NCBI RefSeq assembly: GCF_044793635.1
Contig: NZ_CP084992.1
Location: forward strand, 2,728,001-2,792,000
Reading direction: 5' to 3'
DNA from: Virgibacillus_F necropolis_A
GTDB taxonomy: Bacteria; Bacillota; Bacilli; Bacillales; Amphibacillaceae
Length of the DNA: 64,000 nucleotides
Under the pieces are notes generated by a model. That model saw only the letters and a program-made list of their open reading frames with translations, had not been told where the DNA came from and ran no database searches. This document shows, piece after piece, positions 1 through 8,908 of the stretch (the stretch's first letter is position 1; every line of letters begins with the position of its first letter). The translations under genes and the position numbers were made by a program.

Positions 1-721
1 CATATTTCCCTTTCTGAAGCTTGTTAGGCAAAATAAATGTACCGGAAGATATAATCATCCCTTTTTCAATCATACGTCCACTTTTAGCAAGCTCATCGAT
101 AAGCCATTTAATCGAATGAACAGGGTTACCAAGGACTTCGGATGAAGAACCAGTGGCGATTGATTCTCCGTCTAACAGTAATTCAGCTTTTATATTTTCT
201 AATTGATTATAGGATAAGTCTTGTACAGGGGTTCCAATTACAATTTTTCCTGCCACAGCACTATCTGCAATAACCTGACCTAAAGTTAGCTTTGGAAACC
301 AGTCTTTAAAGCGTGAATCGGGAATTTCAAGTCCTGGTGCGATGCTCATTTTTTGCAAAATCGATTGCTCATTATCTGCAGGAGATAACTCTTCCTTAGC
401 GATAAACATTAATTCGATTTCAATTAAAGGTGAAAGCATTGTATCCAACTCAATCGTTCCATCGGAAAGACTCGTTTGTGTTAAAGCACCATAAAGTGGT
501 GTTGTTGAATTAAATAGTTGTTGCGTTTCCCCACTCGTCAAGCTTATTTTATATCCAATGAGCTTGTCCTCTTTAACGTTTGCCTTCTTCTCGGTAATTA
601 GATGTTGAACCTCATAAGCAGCTAATTTACCAATCTCCTCATGAATGCTTTGCTTGGAAATGGGTTGATTTTGGTCGTACGCATTGTATAAAGTTTCAAC
701 CAGATTTGCAGTGTTTTTCAT
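1..721 (-). CDS. 2-keto-4-pentenoate hydratase family protein (3' end outside window)
   Basis: The reading frame starts at ATG 721 behind an AAGGCGG ribosome site and stays open to the window edge, giving about 240 codons of a family that is usually about 260 residues. The translation has the family's conserved blocks: GYKISLTSGETQQLF near the N-terminus, the acidic metal-binding stretch PLIEIELMF, PGLEIPDSRFKDW and a C-terminal LGNP. Relatives hydrate 2-oxopent-4-enoate (meta-cleavage of catechols) or decarboxylate 4-oxalocrotonate, and the two activities cannot be told apart by eye. No other catabolic genes are visible beside it. Confidence 0.85.
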   Translation of the reverse strand, partial: MKNTANLVETLYNAYDQNQPISKQSIHEEIGKLAAYEVQHLITEKKANVKEDKLIGYKISLTSGETQQLFNSTTPLYGALTQTSLSDGTIELDTMLSPLIEIELMFIAKEELSPADNEQSILQKMSIAPGLEIPDSRFKDWFPKLTLGQVIADSAVAGKIVIGTPVQDLSYNQLENIKAELLLDGESIATGSSSEVLGNPVHSIKWLIDELAKSGRMIEKGMIISSGTFILPNKLQKGKY

Positions 722-853
722 CGATGAACCGCCTTTCTAAAATAGGTATGCTCTTGTACCTATTATAAAGGTGATGATCGAGTTGTGCTACCAGGTTAGG
801 TATACACATTATTTATTTACTATAAATTTCAACCTTTTAGTGAAAAATCACAT

Positions 854-882
854 AAAAAAAGACTCCAGTCTAAACTGGAGTC
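854..882 (-). terminator. Rho-independent terminator of spo0M
   Basis: A 9-bp perfect stem, GACTCCAGT/ACTGGAGTC (861-882), is followed on the minus strand by seven T residues (854-860). It lies just after the spo0M stop codon. Confidence 0.85.
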
Positions 883-905
883 ACAAATCCTGAATATTCA
901 TATAC

Positions 906-1664
906 TTAACTGAACTGACCGATTGTATTTCGCAATTGAGTTGCAACTGAAGAAGTGCCTGCATTAATCTCATCATTAGTGAATACTATTTTCACAAAGT
1001 TTTCATCCATATCCAGCGCTTCTGCAAACAATCCGCCAAGTCCTTTGGCACGACGATCAACCTGAAGGATAACTTCTAAACGACTTTCATTTAAAAAGAA
1101 CATAGCTTCCAGCTCATCAAGGTCCCTGCGAAACTCATTTCCTGGTAAAAATTCAAATTCCTGTACATAATTATAACGTCTTGAATATTCCATTTCGACT
1201 TTACGCATACGAAAGCCAAGTTCATTGGTTAAGGCATCTATCACAACGTTCATGTTACGGTGTGGCTTTACATTGATATAGTCTCTATCATTCGGGTCGA
1301 TTGCGTTTGGTACATCCACACCAGTCTGAATCCATACTTTTGTTTTACCTATTGTAGGTGGAGTATGTATAGGTAATGTAAATTGAAAATCTAATTCCTT
1401 ATTTTCCCCAGCGTCGATTGTGAAGGAATTTCCTACAGTAAATGAATCTAGCTTCACCTTCTCATGTACTTTACTATCATTTACTTCACGTATTGCTTCA
1501 GTCATAACAAAAAGATTAATTTGATCTATTTCCTGCTCAGCGTTTCCACCTTGAATGACAACTTTCCCTCGAACTTCCTCGCCGGGTACAAGATATTCAT
1601 TTTCCAGTTGTGTATCAACTTTTGCATTTCCGATGCCGACACTTGCTAACCACTTTTTTAACAT
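906..1664 (-). CDS. spo0M: Spo0M-family sporulation-control protein
   Basis: This is a 252-residue arrestin-fold protein that begins MLKKWLASVGIGNAKVDT, which is typical of Spo0M. The family's full length is about 255 residues, so the gene looks intact. Spo0M is a cytoplasmic protein whose loss or imbalance affects early sporulation and the cell cycle in B. subtilis; its biochemical role is not settled. The start at 1664 is preceded by GGGGAGGAAATGCT, a good ribosome site. It is monocistronic, with its own terminator downstream. Confidence 0.92.
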   Translation of the reverse strand: MLKKWLASVGIGNAKVDTQLENEYLVPGEEVRGKVVIQGGNAEQEIDQINLFVMTEAIREVNDSKVHEKVKLDSFTVGNSFTIDAGENKELDFQFTLPIHTPPTIGKTKVWIQTGVDVPNAIDPNDRDYINVKPHRNMNVVIDALTNELGFRMRKVEMEYSRRYNYVQEFEFLPGNEFRRDLDELEAMFFLNESRLEVILQVDRRAKGLGGLFAEALDMDENFVKIVFTNDEINAGTSSVATQLRNTIGQFS

Positions 1665-1741
1665 AGCATTTCCTCCCCATATTAAGTTACTAACATAGCT
1701 AATATACGAAGAATGAATAAAAAAGTTTCACTAGAATAATA

Positions 1742-2011
1742 TTATTTTTTTGAAGCCATATCTAGGATTACTGCTATTAATAGTACAACTACCCCCAGGA
1801 TAAAAGACATCAGACCTAATAATCCAATTCCAATTCCTGTCCATTTACCAGTTAGAAGGCTTAGCGGTATCAGTACTACACCAGAAATTATGAGAATAAT
1901 GGGAGGGAAGTATTTAACATATTTTCTCTTAGGAAAACCACTGTTTAGTAAAATAACTAAAACAATTGAAACTACTGCTAAACACCCGCCAATAAAAATA
2001 AAAAATTCCAT
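1742..2011 (-). CDS. Small integral membrane protein (YesK-like)
   Basis: This 89-residue protein has three predicted hydrophobic segments at about residues 3-22, 36-53 and 60-84. A short basic loop (FPKRKYVKY) follows the first and KK ends the chain. Size and topology resemble the YesK-like family of Bacillaceae, but the match is by impression only and no function is known. It reads with spo0M but is separated by 77 bp and probably has its own promoter. Confidence 0.6.
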   Translation of the reverse strand: MEFFIFIGGCLAVVSIVLVILLNSGFPKRKYVKYFPPIILIISGVVLIPLSLLTGKWTGIGIGLLGLMSFILGVVVLLIAVILDMASKK

Positions 2012-2108
2012 AAAACCACTCCAACTATTAAGTTAATATTAAATTCATTTTACATAGGTGTATATATAGTTTATTGCCTTAATTTACTAAATAAAAACAT
2101 ATGTGGTC

Positions 2109-2150
2109 AAAAAAATATGCTTTGCAAAATGATGTTCATTCAGCAAAGCA
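2109..2150 (-). terminator. Terminator of the DUF3231/membrane protein operon
   Basis: Read on the minus strand, TGCTTTGC (2150-2143) pairs with GCAAAGCA (2125-2118). An inner AATGA/TCATT pairing extends the hairpin, and TATTTTTTT follows (A-run at 2109-2115). It lies about 40 bp after the stop codon at 2191. Confidence 0.75.
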
Positions 2151-2190
2151 ATTGCACCAAAATCACGATAAATTAAGAATTTTTAAGGAG

Positions 2191-2670
2191 TTAGTTGTTG
2201 GTTATTTTAAGCAGTATCCATTTGATAATAAATCCAATCCCGATTCCAATTGGCAGAAAGATGATTGGGAGCCAAATAGGTCCTATTAATTTGCCCATAA
2301 AAGTAAACGTTGGTGAAAAAATTAAACCAACTGTTACAAAATAAGCAGAGAAAACAAATGGCAGAAAGGAATAGGGTTTATTTTCACCATCCGCGTCTTT
2401 ATATGCATCCCATATAGCAAAAAAATACAGACAAGGATAAAACATCAGCCATAAATAATTTGTTTGATTGATGGTTTCTTCAATTTTCCCATTAAAACTT
2501 AATATGATGAGCTGGTTAAAGTTGGCCATCACATTCACTACAAATTCCAAAATAATAAGTACAATACCTTTTACATACCTTTTATTTAATAATTGACCAA
2601 ACCCGGGTAATGCAACGCTCCATAGCAGTTTTTCTAATTTGTCTTTTGAAACTCCGGTTCCATTTTTCAT
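2191..2670 (-). CDS. Multi-spanning membrane protein of unknown function
   Basis: I placed the start at ATG 2670 (MKNGTGVSKDKLEKLLWSVA, 159 residues). An upstream ATG at 2742 would overlap the preceding gene by 60 bp, and the conserved-looking part begins at KLLWSVALPGFGQLLNKRY. That block resembles the N-terminal segment of TM2-like small membrane proteins (ALPGFGQLLNK). Four or five hydrophobic segments follow. It is the last gene of an operon behind two DUF3231 genes. Function is unknown. Confidence 0.6.
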   Translation of the reverse strand: MKNGTGVSKDKLEKLLWSVALPGFGQLLNKRYVKGIVLIILEFVVNVMANFNQLIILSFNGKIEETINQTNYLWLMFYPCLYFFAIWDAYKDADGENKPYSFLPFVFSAYFVTVGLIFSPTFTFMGKLIGPIWLPIIFLPIGIGIGFIIKWILLKITNN

Positions 2671-2680
2671 TATGCCGGCC

Positions 2681-3688
2681 TTATTTGGCCAATTCCTTTC
2701 TGTCTGCAGCAATAGGTGGTTGCTCCATCCAATTGTTGTCAATCATGATTTTTGCACCATCATTAGAATACTTAGCTATTTCTGCCATTAAACGGGTATA
2801 TTTCATACCTAAATCGTGTCTTGGACTTGAAGACATGGATAATCCGTATTGTCCAATTCCAAATCCAATAAGTGTTGTAATAAGAAACATCATTAACTTA
2901 TCAGAAAACGGAGCTTTTGTTGAATTTGTTACCTCTGATGTAAGTATGATTCCATTAGATAGGTAGCTTTCATGTAAAATGGCTGTAAAAATTTCTTGGT
3001 GTTTTCCAGAAATTTCTCGACCTCTTTCGAAAAACTGCCTAACTTCCTTTAAGTTTGCTACTTGGCTAAACCCGGTTATTATTGCTTGTCCTAATGCGTT
3101 CCGATTTGCATTATATACGAGGTGTGAAATTTCAATTCCAAGTAATGGTCTTCGTTCACCAAACCACCCAGCCAAATAACTTCGATTGTTCACAAAATCG
3201 ATTTGATCAGGCTTTGGAATATGTGGGGAACGTATATAAATTCCTTTTTCTTTCGCTAATTCCATCGTATTTTTATGAAGTTCTTGTGCATCACTTAATG
3301 TCCTTGTGTAATAGTCAATTACATCTTTTCGTTCAGAAAGTGATAAGGCGAGGCCGCGGGCAAGTAATGTAAACTTACTCATACTCAAAATAAAATCAAG
3401 GTAAAGTTTATCTGTAAACAGACGTGGTGCATCCAGATTTACATCTTTGTCTGTAAATCCTTGTGGTACAGGGTAATTTTCATTAATGAAAAGTGATGTT
3501 GTTTCATCATTATGTTTTTGTGTGAGTGATAACGCTAATTCCAGGACTGACTGAATTTGAGTATCTTCTATGTTTGAAAGAAAATATTTTATTCCACAAA
3601 TCATCATCGTATCAACTTGATAAGATCCCCAAAGGCTGGAAATCTCAGACGATGTTAACTGGACATGGTTATGCTCAGTGTTTTCCAT
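2681..3688 (-). CDS. DUF3231 family protein (copy 2 of tandem pair)
   Basis: This 335-residue protein consists of two related halves, each with long amphipathic helices as expected for the ferritin-like DUF3231 fold. Conserved blocks are LTSSEISSLWGSY at the start, FTDKDVNLDAPRLFTDKL near residue 80, FGERRPLLGIEISHL near 180 and NDGAKIMIDNNWMEQPP at the end. The family is nearly confined to Bacillaceae and has no assigned function; the B. subtilis relatives are spore-associated YndA/YvaD-type unknowns at best. It follows its paralogue after 16 bp in the same operon. Confidence 0.8.
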   Translation of the reverse strand: MENTEHNHVQLTSSEISSLWGSYQVDTMMICGIKYFLSNIEDTQIQSVLELALSLTQKHNDETTSLFINENYPVPQGFTDKDVNLDAPRLFTDKLYLDFILSMSKFTLLARGLALSLSERKDVIDYYTRTLSDAQELHKNTMELAKEKGIYIRSPHIPKPDQIDFVNNRSYLAGWFGERRPLLGIEISHLVYNANRNALGQAIITGFSQVANLKEVRQFFERGREISGKHQEIFTAILHESYLSNGIILTSEVTNSTKAPFSDKLMMFLITTLIGFGIGQYGLSMSSSPRHDLGMKYTRLMAEIAKYSNDGAKIMIDNNWMEQPPIAADRKELAK

Positions 3689-3704
3689 ACAACTATTCCT
3701 TTCG

Positions 3705-4715
3705 TTATTTAGATTTTGCTAATTCATCGCGATCAATCATACGAGGTGGTTCTTCCATCCATTCGTTTTCAATCATTAGGTTGGCACCATCTTCAGAGTA
3801 CAAACCAATTTCCGCACTCAATCGTGTGTAGTTTGCTGCAATATCCCTTCTTATACCTGCAGAGATACTAATTCCGTAAAAACCGATACTAAGCCCGATC
3901 ATGCCAGTAACATGAAACATGATAAGTTTGTCGGAAAAAGGGGAGACTTTCATACTATCCGTTACCATTGAGTCAGAGCCCATTGGCGTTGGAACTTGTG
4001 AATCCTCTAAAACAGAGTTAAACACTTTTACATGCTTTTTGGCTATTTGGATTCCTCTTAATAAATACTCCTTAACATCTTTTGTTTGTACTACCTGGCT
4101 GAAACCAGTTAGTGTAGCAATTCCCAGGCTATTTCGTTGCATATTCGAGAATAGATGGGCAATTTCCGTAGCCATTAATGGTCTTCGTTCACCAAACCAT
4201 CCTCTTAAAAAGCTTTGTTTTTTTACAAAATCCACTTCATTTGGTGTCGGAATATATGGTGGACGGGCATACAACCCTTTTGTTAGTGAAATCAATGTAG
4301 CCTTTTGGTGAAGTTCGTTATACTTACGTAATCCGTCTGAAAAAAATAAGTAAATATCTTCTCGAGTCGCTACGGTTACAGATGCGGCAAAGGAGTAGAT
4401 TCCTAAAGACCCAAGCTGAAAAACATATTGCAAACAATAATTGTCAGAATATAGTCGAGGTGCGTCAACATTTACATCTTGATCTGTGAAACCAATAGGA
4501 ACTGGCTTGTTTTCCTTCTCAAAAATGGCTTTCAGGTCCGTTAATTGTGACTGCGTTAAATCAAGGGCATTTTGAATAACCGGGCGTATTTCATTATCCT
4601 CTACTATATTTATAAAATACTTCAAAACCTTCGATGTTATGCTGGCATTCATATATGCGCCCCATATTTGCGATAGTTCCGAAGACGTTAAATCTATATT
4701 TTGATCCATTGCCAT
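3705..4715 (-). CDS. DUF3231 family protein (copy 1 of tandem pair)
   Basis: This 336-residue paralogue of the next gene shares LTSSELSQIWGAY, FTDQDVNVDAPRLYSD, FGERRPLMATEIAHLF and the C-terminal DGANLMIENEWMEEPP block. The start at 4715 has GGGAGGAAACG eight bases upstream. As in its neighbour, the sequence reads as two fused helical-bundle domains. It is the promoter-proximal gene of a three-gene minus-strand operon that ends in a membrane protein. The operon is divergent from the germination genes. Function is unknown. Confidence 0.8.
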   Translation of the reverse strand: MAMDQNIDLTSSELSQIWGAYMNASITSKVLKYFINIVEDNEIRPVIQNALDLTQSQLTDLKAIFEKENKPVPIGFTDQDVNVDAPRLYSDNYCLQYVFQLGSLGIYSFAASVTVATREDIYLFFSDGLRKYNELHQKATLISLTKGLYARPPYIPTPNEVDFVKKQSFLRGWFGERRPLMATEIAHLFSNMQRNSLGIATLTGFSQVVQTKDVKEYLLRGIQIAKKHVKVFNSVLEDSQVPTPMGSDSMVTDSMKVSPFSDKLIMFHVTGMIGLSIGFYGISISAGIRRDIAANYTRLSAEIGLYSEDGANLMIENEWMEEPPRMIDRDELAKSK

Positions 4716-4759
4716 GTATCGTTTCCTCCCGGGTGTAATTTTTTTATTAGTTTGTCATA

Positions 4760-4835
4760 AATAACTTCACTTATACATCAGGTTTTTGTATAAAAAATAC
4801 TGGCAATGGGAAAAAGTAAGGAAGCAATAAAGCTA
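4760..4835 (+). promoter_or_regulatory. Duplicated gerA leader (copy 1)
   Basis: The stretch TTATAC...TGTATAAA...ATGGG.AAAAG..AGGAAGCAAT is repeated, with substitutions and small indels, at 6178-6240 in front of the intact gerAA. It is therefore the old 5' region of a duplicated operon. GerA operons are usually transcribed by the forespore sigma-G, but I could not fit a confident -35/-10 pair. Confidence 0.5.
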
Positions 4836-4856
4836 TTATATTTACAGCTTGAAAGA

Positions 4857-4882
4857 AGCGTACATCTTCTTAGATGTACGCT
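4857..4882. other. Perfect 11-bp hairpin in germination-operon leader
   Basis: AGCGTACATCT and AGATGTACGCT flank a 4-base TCTT loop. The following sequence is not a clean T-run on either strand, so it is not a classical terminator. It lies where the deleted gerAA copy once was. Confidence 0.6.
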
Positions 4883-4983
4883 ATTGTAACGTTTTGGAAT
4901 TTTTTCAGTTGCCGGGGGATGTACGATGAACAAATGAATGGAACGTTGTTTAGAGCTTTTCATTATTTTTGCAAAATCAAGGG

Positions 4984-5022
4984 ATTGATCATACACCAGC
5001 GAATAAAGGGGATATAAAGTTA
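4984..5022 (+). pseudogene. Vestigial 3' end of a second gerAA
   Basis: Directly before gerAB copy 1 the in-frame translation reads DHTPANKGDIK. This matches the last residues (DNTSANKGDTK) of the intact gerAA at 7764-7796. The DNA similarity also covers the ribosome site and runs straight into the duplicated gerAB. This is the residue of a gerAA gene whose body has been deleted. Confidence 0.75.
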
Positions 5023-6132
5023 ATGAAAAGCTTTGAATATGGGGATGAAAAAATTAGCGATAGAGAAATCATGATTACTGTGCCCTCCTATGTGATTGGT
5101 GTAGTAATACTTACATTACCAAGGGACCTTGCAGCAGCTACTACCTCTGCTGATGGATGGATAGCTATACTCGGTGTCGGGTTATTTGCGGTTCTCTTTA
5201 TATGGTTGCTGGCTAAACTGATGATTGGATTTCCAAATCAATCTTTCTTTACATTTGCATCTAGTATTTTTTCAAAGCCAGTAGCCATTGTTACTTTCTT
5301 ATTGTTTGCAGTTATATGGTTAAATGTCACGGCAATTGAGGTTCGTCAAATTGCTGATATTTCAAAACTATATTTGCTTGATAAAACTCCTGTTGAGTTA
5401 ATTGGACTTTGTTTTCTTCTTGTAGTAGTTTATGCTGTTTCAGGTTCCAGGGCAGGTTTGTTTCGATTAAACATGTTATTTTTACCTATTATTCTCTTTG
5501 TTACGCTAATTGTTTTAGTATTCAATATAGGGGAATTTGACCCAAATCAATTGTTGCCAATGTTTAAAACGGATAGTCAGGGATATCTAGAGGGGATGTA
5601 CACAGGAATGACCATCTACTCAGGATTTATTATTGTTTTATTTTATGTTGGACTAGTAGATCATCCTAAGAAAACTCCTAAAAAGGCAGCGATTGGCATG
5701 TGTATACCGCTTGTATTGTATTTGATGCTTTATATTCTTTGTATTGGTGTTTTAGGTAATTCAGTAACAGCTAATCTACTTTACCCAACGATAGAGCTCG
5801 CAAAGAGTGTAGAAATACCAGGCGGATTTTTTGGGAGATTTGAGTCCATCTTTTTTGTAATCTGGATTATGGCTATTTTTAATACGACTACGATGGCATT
5901 TGATGTCGCGGTACTCTCACTTAGCTCTATTTTTAAGCATACAAAAAAAATCAAAATAATCTTCATATTAGCACCGATTGTATATAGCATAAGTATGCTA
6001 CCGCAAGATAAATTGGAGTTAACTTCTTTTGGGTCAATTGTTTTTAATACGGCATTAATTTATAGCCTTTTCATTCCGTTAATGCTATTTGTTGTTGCTA
6101 AATTAAGGGGAGTGAAGCGGGTTAATAAATAG
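5023..6132 (+). CDS. Spore germination protein, GerAB family (orphan copy)
   Basis: This is a 369-residue, roughly ten-TM protein of the APC-type spore germination permease family (GerAB/YndE). I start it at MKSFEYGDEKISDREIM, as in the paralogue at 7799; the longer frame from 4969 only adds relic gerAA sequence. In GerA receptors the B subunit sits in the spore inner membrane and binds the germinant. It is the same length as, and very similar to, the second copy. Differences are spread along the chain and no reading-frame damage is seen, so it may still be made and used. Its own A and C partners are deleted. Confidence 0.88.
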   Translation: MKSFEYGDEKISDREIMITVPSYVIGVVILTLPRDLAAATTSADGWIAILGVGLFAVLFIWLLAKLMIGFPNQSFFTFASSIFSKPVAIVTFLLFAVIWLNVTAIEVRQIADISKLYLLDKTPVELIGLCFLLVVVYAVSGSRAGLFRLNMLFLPIILFVTLIVLVFNIGEFDPNQLLPMFKTDSQGYLEGMYTGMTIYSGFIIVLFYVGLVDHPKKTPKKAAIGMCIPLVLYLMLYILCIGVLGNSVTANLLYPTIELAKSVEIPGGFFGRFESIFFVIWIMAIFNTTTMAFDVAVLSLSSIFKHTKKIKIIFILAPIVYSISMLPQDKLELTSFGSIVFNTALIYSLFIPLMLFVVAKLRGVKRVNK

Positions 6133-6196
6133 AAGATTCTATTTGTTTATCATTTTACTCATTTGTCTTTTCATTCTTATACGGTCAACCTGGTTC
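6122..6196 (+). pseudogene. Vestigial 5' end of a second gerAC
   Basis: After gerAB copy 1 the DNA aligns with the start of gerAC at 8898. The frame from 6122 reads INRRFYLFIILLICLF, against NRKVYLLIVSSFIFLL in the intact lipoprotein signal. The start codon is now TTA, the lipobox cysteine is gone, and similarity ends within about 75 bp where the copy-2 leader begins. Confidence 0.7.
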
Positions 6197-6260
6197 TGTA
6201 TAAATAACACGGAATATGGGCAAAAGAAGGGAAGCAATCAACCGTTCAATTGAGGTGAAT
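6178..6260 (+). promoter_or_regulatory. Leader of the intact gerA-type operon (copy 2)
   Basis: This sequence is shared with 4760-4835 and precedes gerAA. The GAGGTG ribosome site of gerAA lies at its end. The promoter elements themselves are not resolved. Confidence 0.45.
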
Positions 6261-6263
6261 AAA

Positions 6264-7799
6264 ATGAAACGGATTAAAAAGCAGAAATCAAAAAATACAG
6301 AAGAAGATTTCTCTATAGAGCTAGTAAAAGAGCTCGATAAGAACTTAGATAATCTAAAAAACATGTTGGATAAACCAAATGATTTAGTCATAAGGGAATT
6401 TACGGTTCGTGGTACTAACCATAAGTGTGCTGTTGTTTTTATTGATGGCTTGATAGATACGAACTTAGTAAATAATAATATCTTAAAAAATGTACAGATA
6501 GTAAACGAGCGAAAACAACTTCCTGATGACGTAACTGAGCTATTAGACGAAATTCATCGGGAGATTATATCCATATGTGATCTCAAAAAGGCTAAAACTT
6601 TGGACGATATTTCAAATGCTCTCTTATATGGCAGCACGATCTTTTACTTGGATGGAATAGATCAAGTGTTAATTATGGATACAAAAGGGTGGGAAACTCG
6701 CGCAATTGAAGAACCAATGTCAGAGTCAGTAATCCGCGGGCCGCGAGAAGGTTTTGTTGAAAATATACGAACAAACATGGTCCTTATTCGCCGTCACATA
6801 CAAGATCCCAACTTACACTTTAAAACGCATCATGTTGGGCGTCGTTCGAAAAGGGTACTTGTTGTAGGTTATCTAGGTGGTGTTATTCATCCGGACTTTT
6901 TGAAAGAGTTGAACCGTAGACTTGAATCAATTGATATGGATGATGCACCAGAATCAGGCTACATTGAACAATGGATTGAAGATAGTTTTCTGTCACCATT
7001 TCCACAACTGCTTAACACAGAACGACCTGACACGGCTGCGGCCGCCATTGTACAGGGGAAGGCTATAATAATGCTGGATGGTACGCCATTTGTATTGATT
7101 GCTCCTTTAACACTTGGTAATGCATTTCAGTCGCCAGAAGATTATTATGAACGGTGGACAATTGGATCAGCACTGAGGGTTTTACGTTACTTTGCTGCAT
7201 TCATAGCCATGTTTTTGCCCTCATTATATATCGCTCTCGTTTCCTACCATCAGGGAATGATTCCTTCAGAATTGGCGTTTTCCATAGCAGCCACTAGAGA
7301 TGGTGTACCCTTTCCACCATTTGTGGAAGCCATCTTAATGGCAATAACTATGGAATTATTACGGGAAGCAGGGGCACGGTTACCGAAAACAATTGGACAA
7401 ACAATTGGTATAGTTGGTGGTTTGGTAATCGGAGAAGCCGCAGTTCTAGCTGGTATAGTAAGCCCGGTTATGGTTGTAGTAGTTGCTCTAACTGCGATTG
7501 CTTCATTTGCGCTACCTGCATATAGTGTTGCAATTTCTTTTCGGTTGGTACGCTTTTTCTTTATGTTCTCAGCCGCTGTTCTAGGGCTTTATGGTATTAT
7601 CCTTGTTTACATTATGATTAACATTCATATTGTAAATCTTAAAAGTATGGGAGTGCCATTCTCTAGCCCATTTGCCCCTACATTTCTGAAGGATTGGAAG
7701 GACCTTGTGCTACGCGCCCCAATTCCTACTTTGACTAAGCGTCCAGGTTATTTGAAACCAAGTGATAATACATCGGCAAATAAAGGAGATACAAAGTAA
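6264..7799 (+). CDS. gerAA: Spore germination receptor subunit A (GerA/SpoVAF family)
   Basis: This is a 511-residue protein. A hydrophilic N-terminal half (to about residue 290) is followed by a membrane domain with about five segments, the usual GerAA architecture. Family signatures include ESVIRGPREGFVENIRTN and PFPPFVEAILMAITMELLREAGARLP. The start at 6264 has GAGGTG seven bases upstream; an in-frame ATG at 6216 has no such site. It is the A subunit of a nutrient germinant receptor in the spore inner membrane. Its TAA overlaps the ATG of gerAB (TAATG), so the two are translationally coupled. Confidence 0.92.
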   Translation: MKRIKKQKSKNTEEDFSIELVKELDKNLDNLKNMLDKPNDLVIREFTVRGTNHKCAVVFIDGLIDTNLVNNNILKNVQIVNERKQLPDDVTELLDEIHREIISICDLKKAKTLDDISNALLYGSTIFYLDGIDQVLIMDTKGWETRAIEEPMSESVIRGPREGFVENIRTNMVLIRRHIQDPNLHFKTHHVGRRSKRVLVVGYLGGVIHPDFLKELNRRLESIDMDDAPESGYIEQWIEDSFLSPFPQLLNTERPDTAAAAIVQGKAIIMLDGTPFVLIAPLTLGNAFQSPEDYYERWTIGSALRVLRYFAAFIAMFLPSLYIALVSYHQGMIPSELAFSIAATRDGVPFPPFVEAILMAITMELLREAGARLPKTIGQTIGIVGGLVIGEAAVLAGIVSPVMVVVVALTAIASFALPAYSVAISFRLVRFFFMFSAAVLGLYGIILVYIMINIHIVNLKSMGVPFSSPFAPTFLKDWKDLVLRAPIPTLTKRPGYLKPSDNTSANKGDTK

Positions 7800-8908
7800 T
7801 GAAAAGCTTTGAATATGGTGATGAAAAAATTAGCGATAGAGAAATCATGTTTGCTGTACCTTCCATGGTGATTGGTGTTGGGATCCTTTCATTACCTAGG
7901 GATCTGGCGGCCGCAACTACCGCTTCAGATGGGGTTGTCGCGATCCTTGTTGGGGGTGGATTAGCGGTTCTCTTTACATGGTTATTGGCTAAGCTGACTA
8001 TTCGGTTTCCAAATCAATCGTTCTTCACGTTTTCATCTACCATTCTTTCAAAACCAGTGGCAGTCGTTATATCGTTATTGTTTGCTGTGATTTGGTTAGG
8101 TATTACGGCATTTGAGGTCCGCAGAATTGCTGATGTATCTAAGCAATATTTATTTGACCGCACGCCTGTAGAGGTGATAGCACTTTGCTTTCTTCTTGTT
8201 GTTATTTATGCTGTTTCGGGATCAAGGGCAGGGTTATTTCGATTAAATATGATGTTTCTACCGATTATTCTTTTAATCGCTCTAGTTGTTTTTGTTTTTA
8301 ATCTAGGATTCTTTGATCCAAACCAATTATTACCAATGTTTGAAACAGACTTTAAAGGTTACGTTAAGGGGGTTCATACAGGTTTATTATCATACCTGGG
8401 ATTTGTGGTTGTTTTATTTTACATTGGACTAGTTGACAATCCTAAAAACGCTCCTAAAAAGGCTGCAATTGGGATGTGTATACCAGTTGTTTTGTATGTA
8501 ATGCTTTTTCTTCTGTGTATAGGTGTATTTGGTCATTCAGTTACGGCTAATCTACTTTATCCAACCATTGAATTAGCTAAGGGAATTGAAATACCTGGAG
8601 GGTTTTTCGAGCGGTTTGAATCTGTCTTTTTTATTATTTGGATTATGGCCATCTTTAATACAACTGCAATGGCATTGGATATTGTTGTACTTTCACTCAA
8701 CTCTATCTTTAATCATACGAAAAAAATCAAAGTTATTATTTTAGTAGCACCGATTGTATTTAGCGTTAGTATGTTTCCACAGGACTTAATTGAGGTGACC
8801 AAACTTGGATCAATTGTCAGTAATGTAGCATTTTCATACACCATTTTTATAGGGGTGTTTCTATTTGTTATTGCCAAGTTAAGGAAGGTGAAGCCGGTTG
8901 GAAAATAG
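7799..8908 (+). CDS. gerAB: Spore germination receptor subunit B (GerAB family)
   Basis: This is a 369-residue polytopic protein of the APC superfamily germination branch, the presumed germinant-binding subunit of the receptor encoded by gerAA-gerAB-gerAC. It shares long identical runs with the orphan copy at 5023, for example MKSFEYGDEKISDREIM and YAVSGSRAGLFRLNM. It has AAAGGAG about ten bases before its ATG and overlaps gerAC at its 3' end. Confidence 0.92.
   Translation: MKSFEYGDEKISDREIMFAVPSMVIGVGILSLPRDLAAATTASDGVVAILVGGGLAVLFTWLLAKLTIRFPNQSFFTFSSTILSKPVAVVISLLFAVIWLGITAFEVRRIADVSKQYLFDRTPVEVIALCFLLVVIYAVSGSRAGLFRLNMMFLPIILLIALVVFVFNLGFFDPNQLLPMFETDFKGYVKGVHTGLLSYLGFVVVLFYIGLVDNPKNAPKKAAIGMCIPVVLYVMLFLLCIGVFGHSVTANLLYPTIELAKGIEIPGGFFERFESVFFIIWIMAIFNTTAMALDIVVLSLNSIFNHTKKIKVIILVAPIVFSVSMFPQDLIEVTKLGSIVSNVAFSYTIFIGVFLFVIAKLRKVKPVGK

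Noticed and set aside
2101..2289. 62-codon plus-strand ORF
   Set aside because: It begins in the minus-strand terminator and runs into the antisense of the membrane protein gene; no ribosome site.
4778..4996. 72-codon minus-strand ORF upstream of the DUF3231 genes
   Set aside because: It covers the duplicated gerA leader and the hairpin, has no ribosome site and low-complexity content.
5023..8908. Assembly artefact as the explanation for two gerAB copies
   Set aside because: The copies differ at many positions along their length and the flanking relics are diverged, so this is a real, old duplication.
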